DNA from: Methylobacter tundripaludum | Lineage (GTDB): Bacteria; Pseudomonadota; Gammaproteobacteria; Methylococcales; Methylomonadaceae | Assembly (NCBI RefSeq): GCF_002934365.1 | Contig: NZ_PTIY01000001.1 | Span: forward strand, 1-64,000 | Direction of reading: 5' to 3' | Length of the DNA: 64,000 nucleotides | Shown: piece after piece, positions 28,699 through 38,435 of the stretch | Position numbering within the stretch: the stretch's first letter is position 1 | Layout of the letters: each line of letters opens with the position of its first letter | Notes under the pieces: generated by a model | What the model was told of the DNA's origin: nothing | Seen by the model: only the letters and a program-made list of their open reading frames with translations | The model's database searches: none | Translations under genes and position numbers: made by a program

Positions 28699-29970
28699 AT
28701 GCTATTGCAATTTAGCGTTAACAATTTCCGTTCCATTAAAGATACAGTCACTTTTAGCATGAACACCGCTTCAAACGAAGCGAGCAAACATAGCTTTCAA
28801 GCAAGAGATTGCCACCTACTAAATAGCGCGGTGATATACGGAGCAAATGCCAGCGGCAAAAGCAATGTCTTAAAAGCCATGAGCTTCATGCGAAATTTGG
28901 TTTTAAACAAACCTAAAATTACCCAATCAACTGACGATTTACCGCATCAGCCTTTTCGTTTAAATACCGAAACGGAGCAGGCTTCCAGTTATTTTGAAAT
29001 CGTGTTTTTCTTAGAGGATGTTAAATATCGCTACGGTTTTGAAGCCGACAGTACAACTGTCTACGCTGAATGGCTTTATAGCGATGAAAAGAGCAAGGAA
29101 TCTCGATTATTTGAGCGCGATAACGAGCAGAATATTCATTACGTTAATAAGCAAAAATTTAAAGAAGGCGTAGGACTAAAAGTCCTCGACAATCATTTGT
29201 TTATTTGGAAGTGCGATCAAAATAACGGCGATATTTCAAAGAAAATCCTGCAATGGTTTAATAATTTTAATTTAATTAATGGGTTGGAAAACGAAGGTTA
29301 TTTACATATTGCTTTAAAGCAAATGGAAAATACCGATGCTAAGTCTGAGCTGCTTAAATTGGTTAAAATTGCCGACTTGGGAATCGACGAAATAGAAATT
29401 GAAGAAAATGATGTCCCTCAAGATATTATTAAAAACCTGCCTATTCCTGAAGAATTGAAGCAAAAAATGCTCGACGATGGCGGTGTAACTACAGTTGAAT
29501 TACAAACTCGTCATAAAAAATTTAGCTCTAAAAATCAACCAATAGGCGCAGTTTTATTTAAGTTAAGTGAGGATGAATCACAAGGTACACAAAAATTCTT
29601 CGCACTTTCCGCCCCAATTTTGGATACGTTAGATAAGGGAAAGGTGTTATTAATTGATGAACTTGATGCAAGTCTGCATCCGATGCTAACGGAATGTTTT
29701 ATCAAGCTCTTTAATAATAAAGATCTGAATAAACACAACGCACAATTGATTTTTGTCACTCATGATATTCACTTGTTATCAGTTCCAGAGCTTTTTGAAC
29801 GCGATCAAATTTGGTTTACTGAAAAAGACCAATACGGCAGCACCAATCTTTATTCATTACTTGAGTTTAGAAAAAAGAATAAAGGTAAAGATGTCAGGGC
29901 AACAGATAATTTAGAAAAGCATTATCTACAAGGACGATACGGCGCCGTGCCTTATATAGGTGAGATGTAA
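28699..29970 (+). CDS. RloA-like ABC-type ATPase (AbiLi-type defence ATPase)
   Basis: It has 423 aa. The N-terminus MLLQFSVNNFRSIKDTVTF is typical of AAA_15/AAA_21 (OLD/RecF-like) ATPases. Walker A is GANASGKSN (about 49-57) and Walker B with D-loop is VLLIDELDASLHP, followed by the switch His in LIFVTHDIHLL. The ATPase is split by a helical insertion. Paired with an overlapping RloB-like TOPRIM gene (TAATG overlap) it forms a RloAB/AbiL-type two-gene defence module, related in layout to OLD and PARIS systems. AT-rich, with codon use unlike flanking ubiB and pgk, so likely acquired. Confidence 0.85.
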   Translation: MLLQFSVNNFRSIKDTVTFSMNTASNEASKHSFQARDCHLLNSAVIYGANASGKSNVLKAMSFMRNLVLNKPKITQSTDDLPHQPFRLNTETEQASSYFEIVFFLEDVKYRYGFEADSTTVYAEWLYSDEKSKESRLFERDNEQNIHYVNKQKFKEGVGLKVLDNHLFIWKCDQNNGDISKKILQWFNNFNLINGLENEGYLHIALKQMENTDAKSELLKLVKIADLGIDEIEIEENDVPQDIIKNLPIPEELKQKMLDDGGVTTVELQTRHKKFSSKNQPIGAVLFKLSEDESQGTQKFFALSAPILDTLDKGKVLLIDELDASLHPMLTECFIKLFNNKDLNKHNAQLIFVTHDIHLLSVPELFERDQIWFTEKDQYGSTNLYSLLEFRKKNKGKDVRATDNLEKHYLQGRYGAVPYIGEM

Positions 29971-31223
29971 TGTCAAGAAGACAAGGTGCCGAAGGTTTTG
30001 AAAGTAACAAAAAAGCAAGAAAACGGGCAAAAATAGCCCAAAGAACACAAAACACTCAAAATGAGCGCGAAACTCTCATTATCGCATGTGAAGATAGCGT
30101 ATCAGCGCCCCTATATTTCAACGCTATTTTTGACGACCTCAAAATAAATCATGCCATTGCGGCATCCTCGCTGGTTATTGTTAATCATAAACATACCGAC
30201 CCTGCTGGCGTTTTAGATGACTTGCTTAATCATCCCAACTACCAAGACTTTGATCACCAATGGATAGTAATTGATCGTGACGAAGAAAGGACAAATGGCG
30301 GCGGGCATACTTTAGAAAGCTTTAACCAAGCGATAGCAAGGGCTAAGAATAAAAATATTAAAGTTGCTTATTCCAACCCTTGCTTTGAAATCTGGTATTT
30401 ACTGCATTTTGACTACAGAAATACAGCCATTGATAGGGATGAGCTTGTAGAACAGTTAGAACATAAGTATCAATATAAAAAGAATGCGTTATTTATCCTA
30501 AATCAAGATCAACAGGATGCTGCAATCAGAAATGCCGCCAACCTAATTCAATCATGGGTTGATACTTATGGCATCACAAAACCGGCAACGGATAATCCAA
30601 GTACAACTGTGCATGATTTAGTTGAGCAGTTGAATTCGTTTAAACAAGATCAACCACAAGCAGGTGCAAAAATGGTAACACTGGAAACGCCGATCTGTGA
30701 TTTCGGCAAAAAAGCCATCGATTTTGAATTGACCGGCGTTGACGGGCGAACCTGGACACTGCAACAGTGCATGGGCGAAAAGGGTCTGTTGGTGATGTTC
30801 ATCTGTAACCATTGCCCGTATGTCAAAGCCGTGCAAGACCGGATAGTCCGGGATGCGCGGGAACTTAAAGCGCTGGGGGTTGAAACGGTCGCAATCATGC
30901 CCAATGATACGGTCGAATACCCTGCCGATTCTTTCGACAACATAAAAAAACTGTCCGAACAGCTAGGTTTTTGTTTTCCTTACTTGCTTGATGAAACCCA
31001 GCAGGTCGCCAGGGCTTACGGCGCCATCTGTACGCCGGACTTTTTTGGCTATAATGCCGACTATGAACTGCAATACCGCGGACGACTGGACGCCAGCCGC
31101 AAGGAAACCGCGCCGGAAGGCGCCAAACGTGAATTATTCGAGGCGATGAAGCTGATTGCCGAAACCGGCCACGGCCCCAAAGAGCAAATCAACAGCATCG
31201 GCTGCTCGATCAAATGGAAGTAG
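29970..31223 (+). CDS. Chimeric ORF: RloB-like TOPRIM protein fused to a thioredoxin-like domain
   Basis: It has 417 aa. Residues 1 to about 230 are RloB/AbiLii-like: a basic N-terminus (KKARKRAKIAQRTQ), TOPRIM-type acidic motifs (IIACEDS, then VIDRDE) and NPCFEIWYLLHFDYR. From Met235 (ATG 30672) the frame continues as a thioredoxin/AhpC-like protein with FICNHCPYVKAVQD (CxxC), MPNDTVEYPADSFD and FFGYNADYELQYRGRL. AGG lies nine bases before that ATG, so the redoxin was probably a separate gene whose start is still usable. The rloAB insertion lost its stop codon and joined in frame. Composition changes at the junction from AT-rich to the host type. Confidence 0.82.
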   Translation: MSRRQGAEGFESNKKARKRAKIAQRTQNTQNERETLIIACEDSVSAPLYFNAIFDDLKINHAIAASSLVIVNHKHTDPAGVLDDLLNHPNYQDFDHQWIVIDRDEERTNGGGHTLESFNQAIARAKNKNIKVAYSNPCFEIWYLLHFDYRNTAIDRDELVEQLEHKYQYKKNALFILNQDQQDAAIRNAANLIQSWVDTYGITKPATDNPSTTVHDLVEQLNSFKQDQPQAGAKMVTLETPICDFGKKAIDFELTGVDGRTWTLQQCMGEKGLLVMFICNHCPYVKAVQDRIVRDARELKALGVETVAIMPNDTVEYPADSFDNIKKLSEQLGFCFPYLLDETQQVARAYGAICTPDFFGYNADYELQYRGRLDASRKETAPEGAKRELFEAMKLIAETGHGPKEQINSIGCSIKWK

Positions 31224-31244
31224 GGATCGTGCATGAAATAACTT

Positions 31245-31323
31245 GAGCAAATTTTATTTTTAAACCATGAAGGATTTAAGTCTTTATGCGCTTCATGGTG
31301 ATTGCTTAAATTAATTTATGCAT
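31245..31323 (-). repeat. Dispersed palindromic repeat, copy 2
   Basis: Reverse-complement copy of the 25290-25386 element, sharing ATGCATAAATTAATTTAAGC, the ACCATGAAG arm, GACTTAAATCCTTC and GGTTTAAAAATAA, but lacking about 18 central bases. It lies between the redoxin part and pgk; no ORF is supported. The rest of the 297-bp gap to pgk likely holds the pgk promoter. Confidence 0.85.
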
Positions 31324-31520
31324 GTTCCTTAAATTAACCCTAAAAAACAAATGGAGCATGGATGTAACTGATAATTACGGATAAAAAACCCGTTTAAATC
31401 CGTCTAATCTGTGTCATCCGTCGACTGCATGAATGCAGGAGGTAGAGCAATGCAGGAGCAATTGCCGAGTTCCATTGAGAAAGCTAATACCTACACAACC
31501 CACAACAATGAGAGCGTAAT

Positions 31521-32690
31521 ATGTCAATTAAGAGAATGGTAGATCTGGACTTGTCAGGCAAACGGGTGTTAATCCGTCAGGATCTGAACGTACCGGTAAA
31601 AAACGGCAAAGTGACCAGCGACATTCGTATCCAGGCCAGCGTACCGACCATTGAAAAAGCCCTGGCTGCTGGCGCGGCTGTCATGCTGATGTCGCATCTG
31701 GGCCGTCCGGTCGAAGGACAGTACGACGAAGAGTCTTCGTTGAAACCGGTCGCCGAACGTTTATCCGAGTTGCTGGGCAAGCCGGTCAGACTGGAAAAAG
31801 ACTGGATCGACGGCATCACTATCCAGCCGGGCGAAGTCGTGCTGTGCGAAAACGTGCGTTTTAATGCCGGCGAAGGCAAAAACAACGACGATCTGGGCAA
31901 AAAAATGGCGACTCTTTGCGACATCTTCGTGATGGATGCATTCGGCACCGCACACAGAGCGCAGTCCTCAACCCACAGCGTGGCTAAATTCGCGCCGATT
32001 GCCTGTGCGGGACCGTTATTGGCCAGCGAACTGGACGCACTGGGCAAAGCCCTGGAAACACCGACTAAGCCGCTGGTTGCGATTGTCGGCGGTTCTAAAG
32101 TATCGACCAAATTAACCGTATTAGAATCTTTATCGGAAAAAGTCGACCAGTTGATCGTCGGCGGCGGCATCGCCAACACCTTTATTGCGGCAGCCGGTTT
32201 CCCGGTCGGCAAATCGCTGTATGAACCCGATCTGCTTGATGAAGCCAAACGACTGATGGCGGCAGCCAAAAGCAACGGTTCCGATATTCCCGTCCCTGTC
32301 GACGTGGTTTGCGCCAAGGAATTTTCAGAAACCGCAGTCGCCACCGTTAAAAATGTCGCCGATGTCGAAGCCGACGACATGATTATGGACATAGGCCCTG
32401 AAACCGCAAAACAGTATGCCGAAATTTTAAAAACCGCAGGCACCATCGTCTGGAACGGTCCGGTCGGCGTATTTGAATTCGACCAGTTCGGCGAAGGCAC
32501 CAAGGCCCTTGCGGCGGCAATCGCCGAAAGTCCTGCTTTTTCGATTGCAGGCGGCGGCGATACTTTGGCGGCTATCGACAAATACGGCATTAACGATGAC
32601 GTGTCTTACACCTCGACCGGCGGCGGCGCTTTTCTTGAATTTCTTGAAGGCAAAGAACTTCCAGCCGTTTCTGTGTTAAAATCGCGATAA
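31521..32690 (+). CDS. pgk: Phosphoglycerate kinase
   Basis: This cytosolic glycolytic/gluconeogenic enzyme interconverts 1,3-bisphosphoglycerate and ADP with 3-phosphoglycerate and ATP; 389 aa, full length. Signatures are [27 protein letters not shown], substrate Arg in [27 protein letters not shown]-type loop, GGSKVSTKL, and the C-terminal nucleotide loop [13 protein letters not shown] with [15 protein letters not shown]. The spacing of GAGAGCG before ATG 31521 is acceptable. It stands alone here, with gap or epd not adjacent. Confidence 0.97.
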   Translation: MSIKRMVDLDLSGKRVLIRQDLNVPVKNGKVTSDIRIQASVPTIEKALAAGAAVMLMSHLGRPVEGQYDEESSLKPVAERLSELLGKPVRLEKDWIDGITIQPGEVVLCENVRFNAGEGKNNDDLGKKMATLCDIFVMDAFGTAHRAQSSTHSVAKFAPIACAGPLLASELDALGKALETPTKPLVAIVGGSKVSTKLTVLESLSEKVDQLIVGGGIANTFIAAAGFPVGKSLYEPDLLDEAKRLMAAAKSNGSDIPVPVDVVCAKEFSETAVATVKNVADVEADDMIMDIGPETAKQYAEILKTAGTIVWNGPVGVFEFDQFGEGTKALAAAIAESPAFSIAGGGDTLAAIDKYGINDDVSYTSTGGGAFLEFLEGKELPAVSVLKSR

Positions 32691-32696
32691 CAAGTT

Positions 32697-32760
32697 AGGC
32701 GAAGGGCGAAGGGCGAAAGGCGAAAAAGCCTTTCACCCTTCGCTTTTTGCCTTTTGCCTT
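32697..32760. repeat. Heptad-type inverted repeat downstream of pgk
   Basis: The arms are built of GGCGAAG/GGCGAAA heptads (left: AGGCGAAGGGCGAAGGGCGA) and the complementary CCTTTCACCCTTCGC..GCCTT on the right, with a short A-rich loop near 32726. It is one of four such loci. It lies seven bases after the pgk stop and 24 bp before rpoZ. Confidence 0.8.
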
Positions 32761-32784
32761 AACTACAACGCATCAGGATTAAAA

Positions 32785-33036
32785 ATGGCCAGAGTCACTA
32801 TCGAAGATTGTTTGGAACACGTTGAAAACCGTTTCAAACTGGTTTTATTAGCCAGCACGAGGGCGCGCCAACTGAGCCACGGCGCGACTGAATTTGTGCC
32901 GCGCGGCAAGGATAAAGATACGGTGGTCGCATTACGCGAAATTGCGGCAGGCCATGTCTCGCCCGAAAACATCAACCTTCTGCACCGTGTCGGCGAAGCT
33001 CATGAGCATCAGCCTAGCCAAAACCCGATGTTCTAA
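32785..33036 (+). CDS. rpoZ: DNA-directed RNA polymerase omega subunit
   Basis: It has 83 aa and is an RNA polymerase assembly factor and ppGpp-site contributor. [20 protein letters not shown] and [13 protein letters not shown] are the omega signature. It is followed 12 bp later by spoT, as in most gammaproteobacteria except that gmk is absent upstream. Confidence 0.96.
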   Translation: MARVTIEDCLEHVENRFKLVLLASTRARQLSHGATEFVPRGKDKDTVVALREIAAGHVSPENINLLHRVGEAHEHQPSQNPMF

Positions 33037-33048
33037 ATCGCAGAGCCT

Positions 33049-35217
33049 ATGCTGGAAATAGCCGACCCGATCGAGCTCGAACGCCCCCAGGACAAATTGA
33101 TCCGGCGTTTATGCACGACCTTGTCCGGCTATCTGGATCAAACCCAAATCGACCAATGCGTCCATGCTTATGAAGTTGGCGAAGCCGCTCATGCCGGTCA
33201 ATTCCGTAAAAGCGGCGAAGCCTATATCTGCCATCCGGTCTCCGTCGCGATCAGTCTTGCCGAAATGCGCATGGACGCCAACGGCATCATGGCCGCCATC
33301 CTGCATGACGTTATTGAAGACACCCCGGTCAGTAAAAAAGAGCTGGCCGAACAGTTCGGCGCAGAAGTCGCAGATCTGGTCGATGGGGTTACCAAATTAA
33401 CCAAAATCGACAGTAAATCACATGCCGAAACGCAAGCGGAAAATGTCCGCAAAATGTTTCTGGCCATGGCCATAGATTTACGCGTCATCATCGTCAAACT
33501 GGCGGACCGCCTGCACAACATGCAGACGCTCGGCGTCATGCCTGCGGCAAAAAAACGCCGCATTGCCCGTGAAACCCTGGATATTTACGCCCCAATCGCC
33601 AATCGGCTGGGCATGAACAATATCCGGCAAAAACTCGAAGCGCTGAGTTTTGAGGCGATGTACCCGATGCGCCACGCGGTGTTAAACAATGCCGTAAAAA
33701 AAGCGCGGGGCAACCGCCGCAAAATTGTCGACATCATCGAAAGCACGATAAAAAACCGTTTGGAACAAGTAGGTTTAAACTGTGAAGTTGCCGGACGGGA
33801 AAAAAATCTTTACAGCATTTATAAAAAAATGCTCAACAAAAGAATTTCCCTGGCCGATGTGTTTGATGTCTATGCGTTCAGGATTTTTTGCGATGACGTC
33901 GATACCTGCTACCGCGTGCTTGGCGTCATGCATAACCTGTACAAGCCGATTCCGGGGCGCTTCAAGGATTATATCGCCTTGCCCAAAGCCAATGGCTACC
34001 AATCCCTGCATTCGATCTTAATGGGACCCTATGGCGTGCCTATCGAGATTCAGATCCGAACGCACGAAATGCACCGCATGTCGGAATCGGGCATCGCCGC
34101 GCACTGGCTGTATAAATCCGACGATGACAAAGCCCAAAAATTTCGGGATCGCGCCAACGAGTGGCTCCGCGACTTGCTGGAAATCCAGAAATCCGCCGGC
34201 GATTCGCTGGAATTTATCGACAACCTGAAAGTGGACCTGTTCCCGCAGGAAGTGTTCGTGTTCACCCCGCAGGGCGCCATTATTAAAATGCCCCGCGGTG
34301 CGACCATTATTGATTTTGCCTACGCGGTGCATACCGATGTGGGCAATGCCTGCGTTTCGGCCAGAATCGACAAGCAGCTGGTGCCGTTACAGACCAAACT
34401 GGAAAACGGCTTCACCGTCGAAGTCATTACCGCATCGTGGGCCCGGCCCAACCCGCTTTGGCTCAATTACGTGGTCACCGCCAAAGCCCGCTCCGGCATC
34501 CGCAATTACCTGAAAAACTTTAAACAACTGGAAGCGATTAACCTGGGACGCCGGCTGCTGGAAAAAGAACTGCAAGCCATGCACCTGCACCTGGAAGACA
34601 TCGACAAAAACAAAATACAAGCCTTGCTTCAAGTCATGTCCAAGCAATCGCTGGATGAATTGCTTGAAGACATAGGCTTGGGCAACAAAATGCCGTTTTT
34701 GATCGCCAAACGCATCGCCCAGGACGACATTAACGCCACCGTCAAGCTGGACGACAACGACCAGGCCCAAAAAAAGCCGCTGATCATAAAAGGCACGGAA
34801 GACATGGTCATTACCCTGGCCAAATGTTGCAGGCCGATTCCGGGCGATTCGATCATCGGCTATTTCAACCCCGGCAAAGGCATCGTCGTGCATCATCACG
34901 AATGCCGTAACAGCAATCTGGTCAGAAAAAAACAAACCAACTGGCTGGATGTTGAATGGAGCGAGGACGCCGTCGGCGATTTCCCGGTTGAAATCCGCAT
35001 AGAAATACTCAATCAACGCGGCTCGCTGGCGACCGTCGCCTCGACGATTTCCGAACTGAATTCGAATATTGAAAACGTCAACGTTGTTGACCAGGATGAC
35101 CGTATCTGCGTCGATTTAATCACCTTGACCGTCAAAGACCGGGTGCATCTGGCCAAAATCATGCGACGTTTGAAAGAATTATCGATCGTGTTAAAAATTA
35201 CCCGCGTTAAAGCCTAA
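33049..35217 (+). CDS. spoT: Bifunctional (p)ppGpp synthetase/hydrolase
   Basis: It has 722 aa. The HD hydrolase domain at about 45-195 includes [13 protein letters not shown] and [11 protein letters not shown]; the metal-binding HD pair is intact, so hydrolysis is expected. The synthetase domain at about 240-355 has [20 protein letters not shown] and [16 protein letters not shown] (about 400-460; [16 protein letters not shown]), a conserved Cys/helical region with KCCRPIPGD and a C-terminal ACT domain ([16 protein letters not shown]) follow. Domain order and length are standard. It is coupled with rpoZ upstream and ridA downstream (10 bp). Confidence 0.96.
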   Translation: MLEIADPIELERPQDKLIRRLCTTLSGYLDQTQIDQCVHAYEVGEAAHAGQFRKSGEAYICHPVSVAISLAEMRMDANGIMAAILHDVIEDTPVSKKELAEQFGAEVADLVDGVTKLTKIDSKSHAETQAENVRKMFLAMAIDLRVIIVKLADRLHNMQTLGVMPAAKKRRIARETLDIYAPIANRLGMNNIRQKLEALSFEAMYPMRHAVLNNAVKKARGNRRKIVDIIESTIKNRLEQVGLNCEVAGREKNLYSIYKKMLNKRISLADVFDVYAFRIFCDDVDTCYRVLGVMHNLYKPIPGRFKDYIALPKANGYQSLHSILMGPYGVPIEIQIRTHEMHRMSESGIAAHWLYKSDDDKAQKFRDRANEWLRDLLEIQKSAGDSLEFIDNLKVDLFPQEVFVFTPQGAIIKMPRGATIIDFAYAVHTDVGNACVSARIDKQLVPLQTKLENGFTVEVITASWARPNPLWLNYVVTAKARSGIRNYLKNFKQLEAINLGRRLLEKELQAMHLHLEDIDKNKIQALLQVMSKQSLDELLEDIGLGNKMPFLIAKRIAQDDINATVKLDDNDQAQKKPLIIKGTEDMVITLAKCCRPIPGDSIIGYFNPGKGIVVHHHECRNSNLVRKKQTNWLDVEWSEDAVGDFPVEIRIEILNQRGSLATVASTISELNSNIENVNVVDQDDRICVDLITLTVKDRVHLAKIMRRLKELSIVLKITRVKA

Positions 35218-35227
35218 AGGATCAAAA

Positions 35228-35632
35228 ATGACCAGACAAATCATCCAGACTGATAAAGCGCCGCAAGCCATCGGCACCTATTCGCAGGCCGTCAGGGTTG
35301 ATCGCACCGTTTATCTTTCGGGACAAATTCCGTTGGTGCCCGAAACCATGACCATTATTGAAGGCGATATAAGCGCGCAAATCACCCAGGTGTTCGATAA
35401 CCTGCAAGCCGTTGCGGAAGCTGCGGGCGGCGATTTCTCGGACATCGTCAAGCTGAATGTTTTCTTGACCGATTTGGCGCACTTTCCGATAGTCAACGAA
35501 ATCATGGGGCATTATTTCCAAGCACCCTACCCCGCACGCGCGGTTGTCCAGGTTGCCGCGTTGCCTAAAGCCGCCGGCGTGGAGATGGATGCGATTATGG
35601 TGTTAAAGCCGCAGGAATATCCGGCTTCTTAA
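35228..35632 (+). CDS. ridA: RidA family 2-iminopropanoate deaminase
   Basis: It has 134 aa. RidA hydrolyses reactive enamine/imine intermediates from PLP enzymes such as threonine dehydratase. Visible hallmarks are [39 protein letters not shown] and catalytic Arg in [22 protein letters not shown] lies upstream of ATG 35228. It is in the conserved spoT-ridA-recG order. Confidence 0.95.
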   Translation: MTRQIIQTDKAPQAIGTYSQAVRVDRTVYLSGQIPLVPETMTIIEGDISAQITQVFDNLQAVAEAAGGDFSDIVKLNVFLTDLAHFPIVNEIMGHYFQAPYPARAVVQVAALPKAAGVEMDAIMVLKPQEYPAS

Positions 35633-35644
35633 TGCTCCCGGTTA

Positions 35645-37744
35645 ATGAAAAAACCGAACCCCCTGAATCAACCGGTCGGCATATTGACCGGGATAGGCGC
35701 TCAAACTGTAAACCGCCTGCAAAAACTCGGCCTTTGCGTCATTCAGGATCTGCTTTTTCACCTGCCGCTGCGCTATGAAGACCGAACCCGTGTTTATGCT
35801 ATCGGCTCATTAAAGCCGGGCATGACTGCGCTGATCAGCGGCAAAGTCGAATTTATCGATGTTTTGCCCAGAGGCAGAAAAAGCCTGGTCTGCCGTATCA
35901 GCGACGGTACCGGCTTTATCAACCTGAAGTTCTTCCACTTTACCGCCAGCCAGCACAACGCGCTACAACCCGGCACGGCAATCAGCTGCTTTGCCGAAGT
36001 GCGCTACGGTTTTGCCGGGCTGGAAATGGTTCATCCCGAATACAAGGTTATCGCCAACCCCGACGACTGCATCACCCAAACGCGCCTGACCCCGGTTTAT
36101 CCGCTGACCGAAGGCCTCAGCCAGAATGTCATCCGCAAAGCAGTCAAGCAGGCTTTAGACCTGTGCAACCGGGAACCTGAACTGCTGACCGACTGGATAC
36201 CCGAGTCCATCCTAAAGCGATACCGTTACCCTAGCCTCGCAGACGCGATCCAGACGCTTCATGCGCCGGACGAATCGGTGTCGGTTGAAGCCTTGCAAAA
36301 CGGCAGCGTACCCGCGCTGAAACGACTGGCCTTTGAAGAACTGCTGGCGCATTATTTAGTCTTAAGAGCAACCCGGAATAAAACCAAAGCCTGGCAAGCG
36401 CCCTCTTTCTCTGTAGGGACTACCGGCAAAATCGCCACCGAGCATTTCATCCGCTCCCTGCCGTTTAAACTGACCGGCGCGCAGCAACGGGTCATTGCCG
36501 AAATCGAAGCCGATTGCAACCGGCAACACCCGATGATGCGCCTGGTGCAGGGCGATGTCGGCTCCGGCAAAACCGTAGTCTCCGCCTACGCGGCGCTGCT
36601 GGCGTTGACGGCGGGCTATCAGGTTGCGGTGATGGCGCCGACCGAGTTGCTGGCAGAACAACACTTCCGCAACTTCAGCGCCTGGTTTGACGGCTTTCAA
36701 ACCCAGGTGCTGTACTTGACCGGACAGCTCAAAGGCAACGCCAGAAAAACCGTATTACAGGCACTGGAGGACGGCACGGCCAATATTATCATCGGCACTC
36801 ACGCCTTGTTCCAGGACAGCGTGAACTTTCATCGCCTGGGCCTGATTATTATCGATGAACAACACCGTTTCGGCGTCCATCAGCGGCTGGCGCTCAGGGA
36901 GAAAGGCCAGCAAGGCAATATCAGGCCGCACCAGTTAGTGATGACCGCCACGCCGATTCCCCGCACCCTGGCGATGCTGCAATATTCCGACCTGGACATA
37001 TCGATTATCGACGAACTGCCTCCGGGCAGAAAGCCGATCGTGACCAGCGTGATCCCGTCCGAGCGGCGCGCCGATGTAATCGACCGGATCAACAGCTGGG
37101 TCGGCAAAAAAAGGCAGGTCTATTGGGTCTGTACGCTGATTGAAGAGTCGGAAGTTTTGCAATGCGAGGCTGCGGAAAAAACCGCAGAAACGCTGACAGA
37201 GGCCTTGCCGGATGTGCGCGTGGCGCTGATTCACGGGCGCATGAAATCCGCCGAAAAAGACGCCGTCATGCAGGATTTTAAAAACCACCGGATCGATTTG
37301 CTGGTCGCCACGACCGTCATTGAAGTCGGCGTCGATGTGCCCAATGCCGGGCTAATGATCATCGAAAACCCGGAACGCTTAGGCCTGTCCCAGCTGCACC
37401 AGTTGCGCGGCCGGGTCGGCCGAGGCAACGACGACAGTTATTGCCTGCTGATGTATCAAGCGCCGCTGTCCGATACCGCCCGCCATCGCCTGGGGGTTCT
37501 ACGGGACAGCAACGACGGCTTTGTGATCGCCGAAAAAGACCTAGAACTGCGCGGCCCCGGCGAAGTCATGGGTACCCGGCAAACCGGGCAAATGCATTTT
37601 AAAATTGCCGATTTGGCCAGGGATTCCGAGTTGCTGGATACCGTCCAACAGATCGGCGACGATTTTTTCACCCAAGCGCCTCAGTCCATACAACCCTTGT
37701 GCGACCGCTGGCTGGGCGCATCCACCGAATATTCAGAGGTTTAA
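35645..37744 (+). CDS. recG: ATP-dependent DNA helicase RecG
   Basis: This branch-migration and fork-reversal helicase has 699 aa. The N-terminal wedge/OB domain (about 50-150) includes SLVCRISDGTGFINLKFFHF. Helicase motifs are QGDVGSGKTVVSAYAA (I), APTELLAEQHF (Ia), IIIDEQHRFGV (DEQH, II), MTATPIPRTLAM (III), LVATTVIEVGVDVPNA (V) and QLRGRVGRG (VI). The C-terminus is intact. ubiC begins four bases after the stop. Confidence 0.97.
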   Translation: MKKPNPLNQPVGILTGIGAQTVNRLQKLGLCVIQDLLFHLPLRYEDRTRVYAIGSLKPGMTALISGKVEFIDVLPRGRKSLVCRISDGTGFINLKFFHFTASQHNALQPGTAISCFAEVRYGFAGLEMVHPEYKVIANPDDCITQTRLTPVYPLTEGLSQNVIRKAVKQALDLCNREPELLTDWIPESILKRYRYPSLADAIQTLHAPDESVSVEALQNGSVPALKRLAFEELLAHYLVLRATRNKTKAWQAPSFSVGTTGKIATEHFIRSLPFKLTGAQQRVIAEIEADCNRQHPMMRLVQGDVGSGKTVVSAYAALLALTAGYQVAVMAPTELLAEQHFRNFSAWFDGFQTQVLYLTGQLKGNARKTVLQALEDGTANIIIGTHALFQDSVNFHRLGLIIIDEQHRFGVHQRLALREKGQQGNIRPHQLVMTATPIPRTLAMLQYSDLDISIIDELPPGRKPIVTSVIPSERRADVIDRINSWVGKKRQVYWVCTLIEESEVLQCEAAEKTAETLTEALPDVRVALIHGRMKSAEKDAVMQDFKNHRIDLLVATTVIEVGVDVPNAGLMIIENPERLGLSQLHQLRGRVGRGNDDSYCLLMYQAPLSDTARHRLGVLRDSNDGFVIAEKDLELRGPGEVMGTRQTGQMHFKIADLARDSELLDTVQQIGDDFFTQAPQSIQPLCDRWLGASTEYSEV

Positions 37745-37748
37745 CCCC

Positions 37749-38312
37749 TTGTCCAGCAAAAGTTTTTTATTTAACCGGGAACCCTTGTGGCTTGAAAACC
37801 GCTCCGGCACCCGCCACATCTTGCCTGAAAATGTCCAGTCGTGGACTTATGAGCCGGGCTCGCTGACCCAGCGCATGCGCGATTATTACGGCGGTGCGGT
37901 TGGCGTTAAAGTCCTGTTGCAGCAATGGAATACGCCGTTCTTAAGCGAGCGCAGGCTGCTCAAGTTACACGAAAACAGGTACAGCCTGATCCGTGAAGTC
38001 TTGCTGCACGCCGACGGCAAACCGCTGATTCTAGCCAGGACCATCATCCCGGCAAACACCGTAAAAATCGCCAAAAGCAACTTGTCTCATCTGGGCAACC
38101 GCCCGCTGGGGGAAGTGATTTTTTCCTATCCCAAACTGGAGCGCATCGAGATGGATGTCACCTTGATTAATCCGCCGACTTGGACGCAGCCTGCGATAGC
38201 TGAAGGTCATATCGACCAGCCGATCTGGGGCAGAAGAACAGTCTACGCGATAGCGCATCGGCAAATGCTGGTCAGCGAGTTTTTTTTACCGGGGGTTTTG
38301 GAAGTCTGTTAG
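37749..38312 (+). CDS. ubiC: Chorismate--pyruvate lyase
   Basis: It converts chorismate to 4-hydroxybenzoate, the first step of ubiquinone synthesis. I place the start at TTG 37749 (LSSKSFLFNREPLWL), giving 187 aa with AGAGG upstream; the longer open frame lies within recG. Conserved residues include GSLTQRMRDYYGG and VREVLLHADGKP-like IREVLLHADGKP (catalytic Arg region) and LGNRPLGEVIF. Length and position after recG support UbiC over other chorismate lyases. Confidence 0.9.
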   Translation: MSSKSFLFNREPLWLENRSGTRHILPENVQSWTYEPGSLTQRMRDYYGGAVGVKVLLQQWNTPFLSERRLLKLHENRYSLIREVLLHADGKPLILARTIIPANTVKIAKSNLSHLGNRPLGEVIFSYPKLERIEMDVTLINPPTWTQPAIAEGHIDQPIWGRRTVYAIAHRQMLVSEFFLPGVLEVC

Positions 38313-38347
38313 CTGGAGAAGCAGGGCGTATCCATCGAGCTTTAACA

Positions 38348-38412
38348 GGAGTACAAGCTTCGCCTAAAGCGCCTACTTTTGGTGCTTGCAAGGCAGGCGA
38401 AGCCTGCACTCC
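38348..38412. repeat. Inverted repeat between convergent ubiC and cmoB
   Basis: The left arm GGAGTACAAGCTTCGCC (38348-38364) and right arm GGCGAAGCCTGCACTCC (38396-38412) match at 15 of 17 positions as inverted repeats with a 31-bp loop. It is probably a REP-like unit that also serves as a bidirectional transcription barrier. Confidence 0.75.
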
Positions 38413-38435
38413 AACACCCTGACGCCTATTCCGGT

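Noticed and set aside
31577-32590. 337-aa minus-strand ORF
   Set aside because: It is antisense to pgk with no recognisable domain; pgk is full length and conserved.
37605-37748. N-terminal extension of ubiC
   Set aside because: It overlaps recG out of frame and has no UbiC similarity; TTG 37749 with an upstream ribosome site is preferred.
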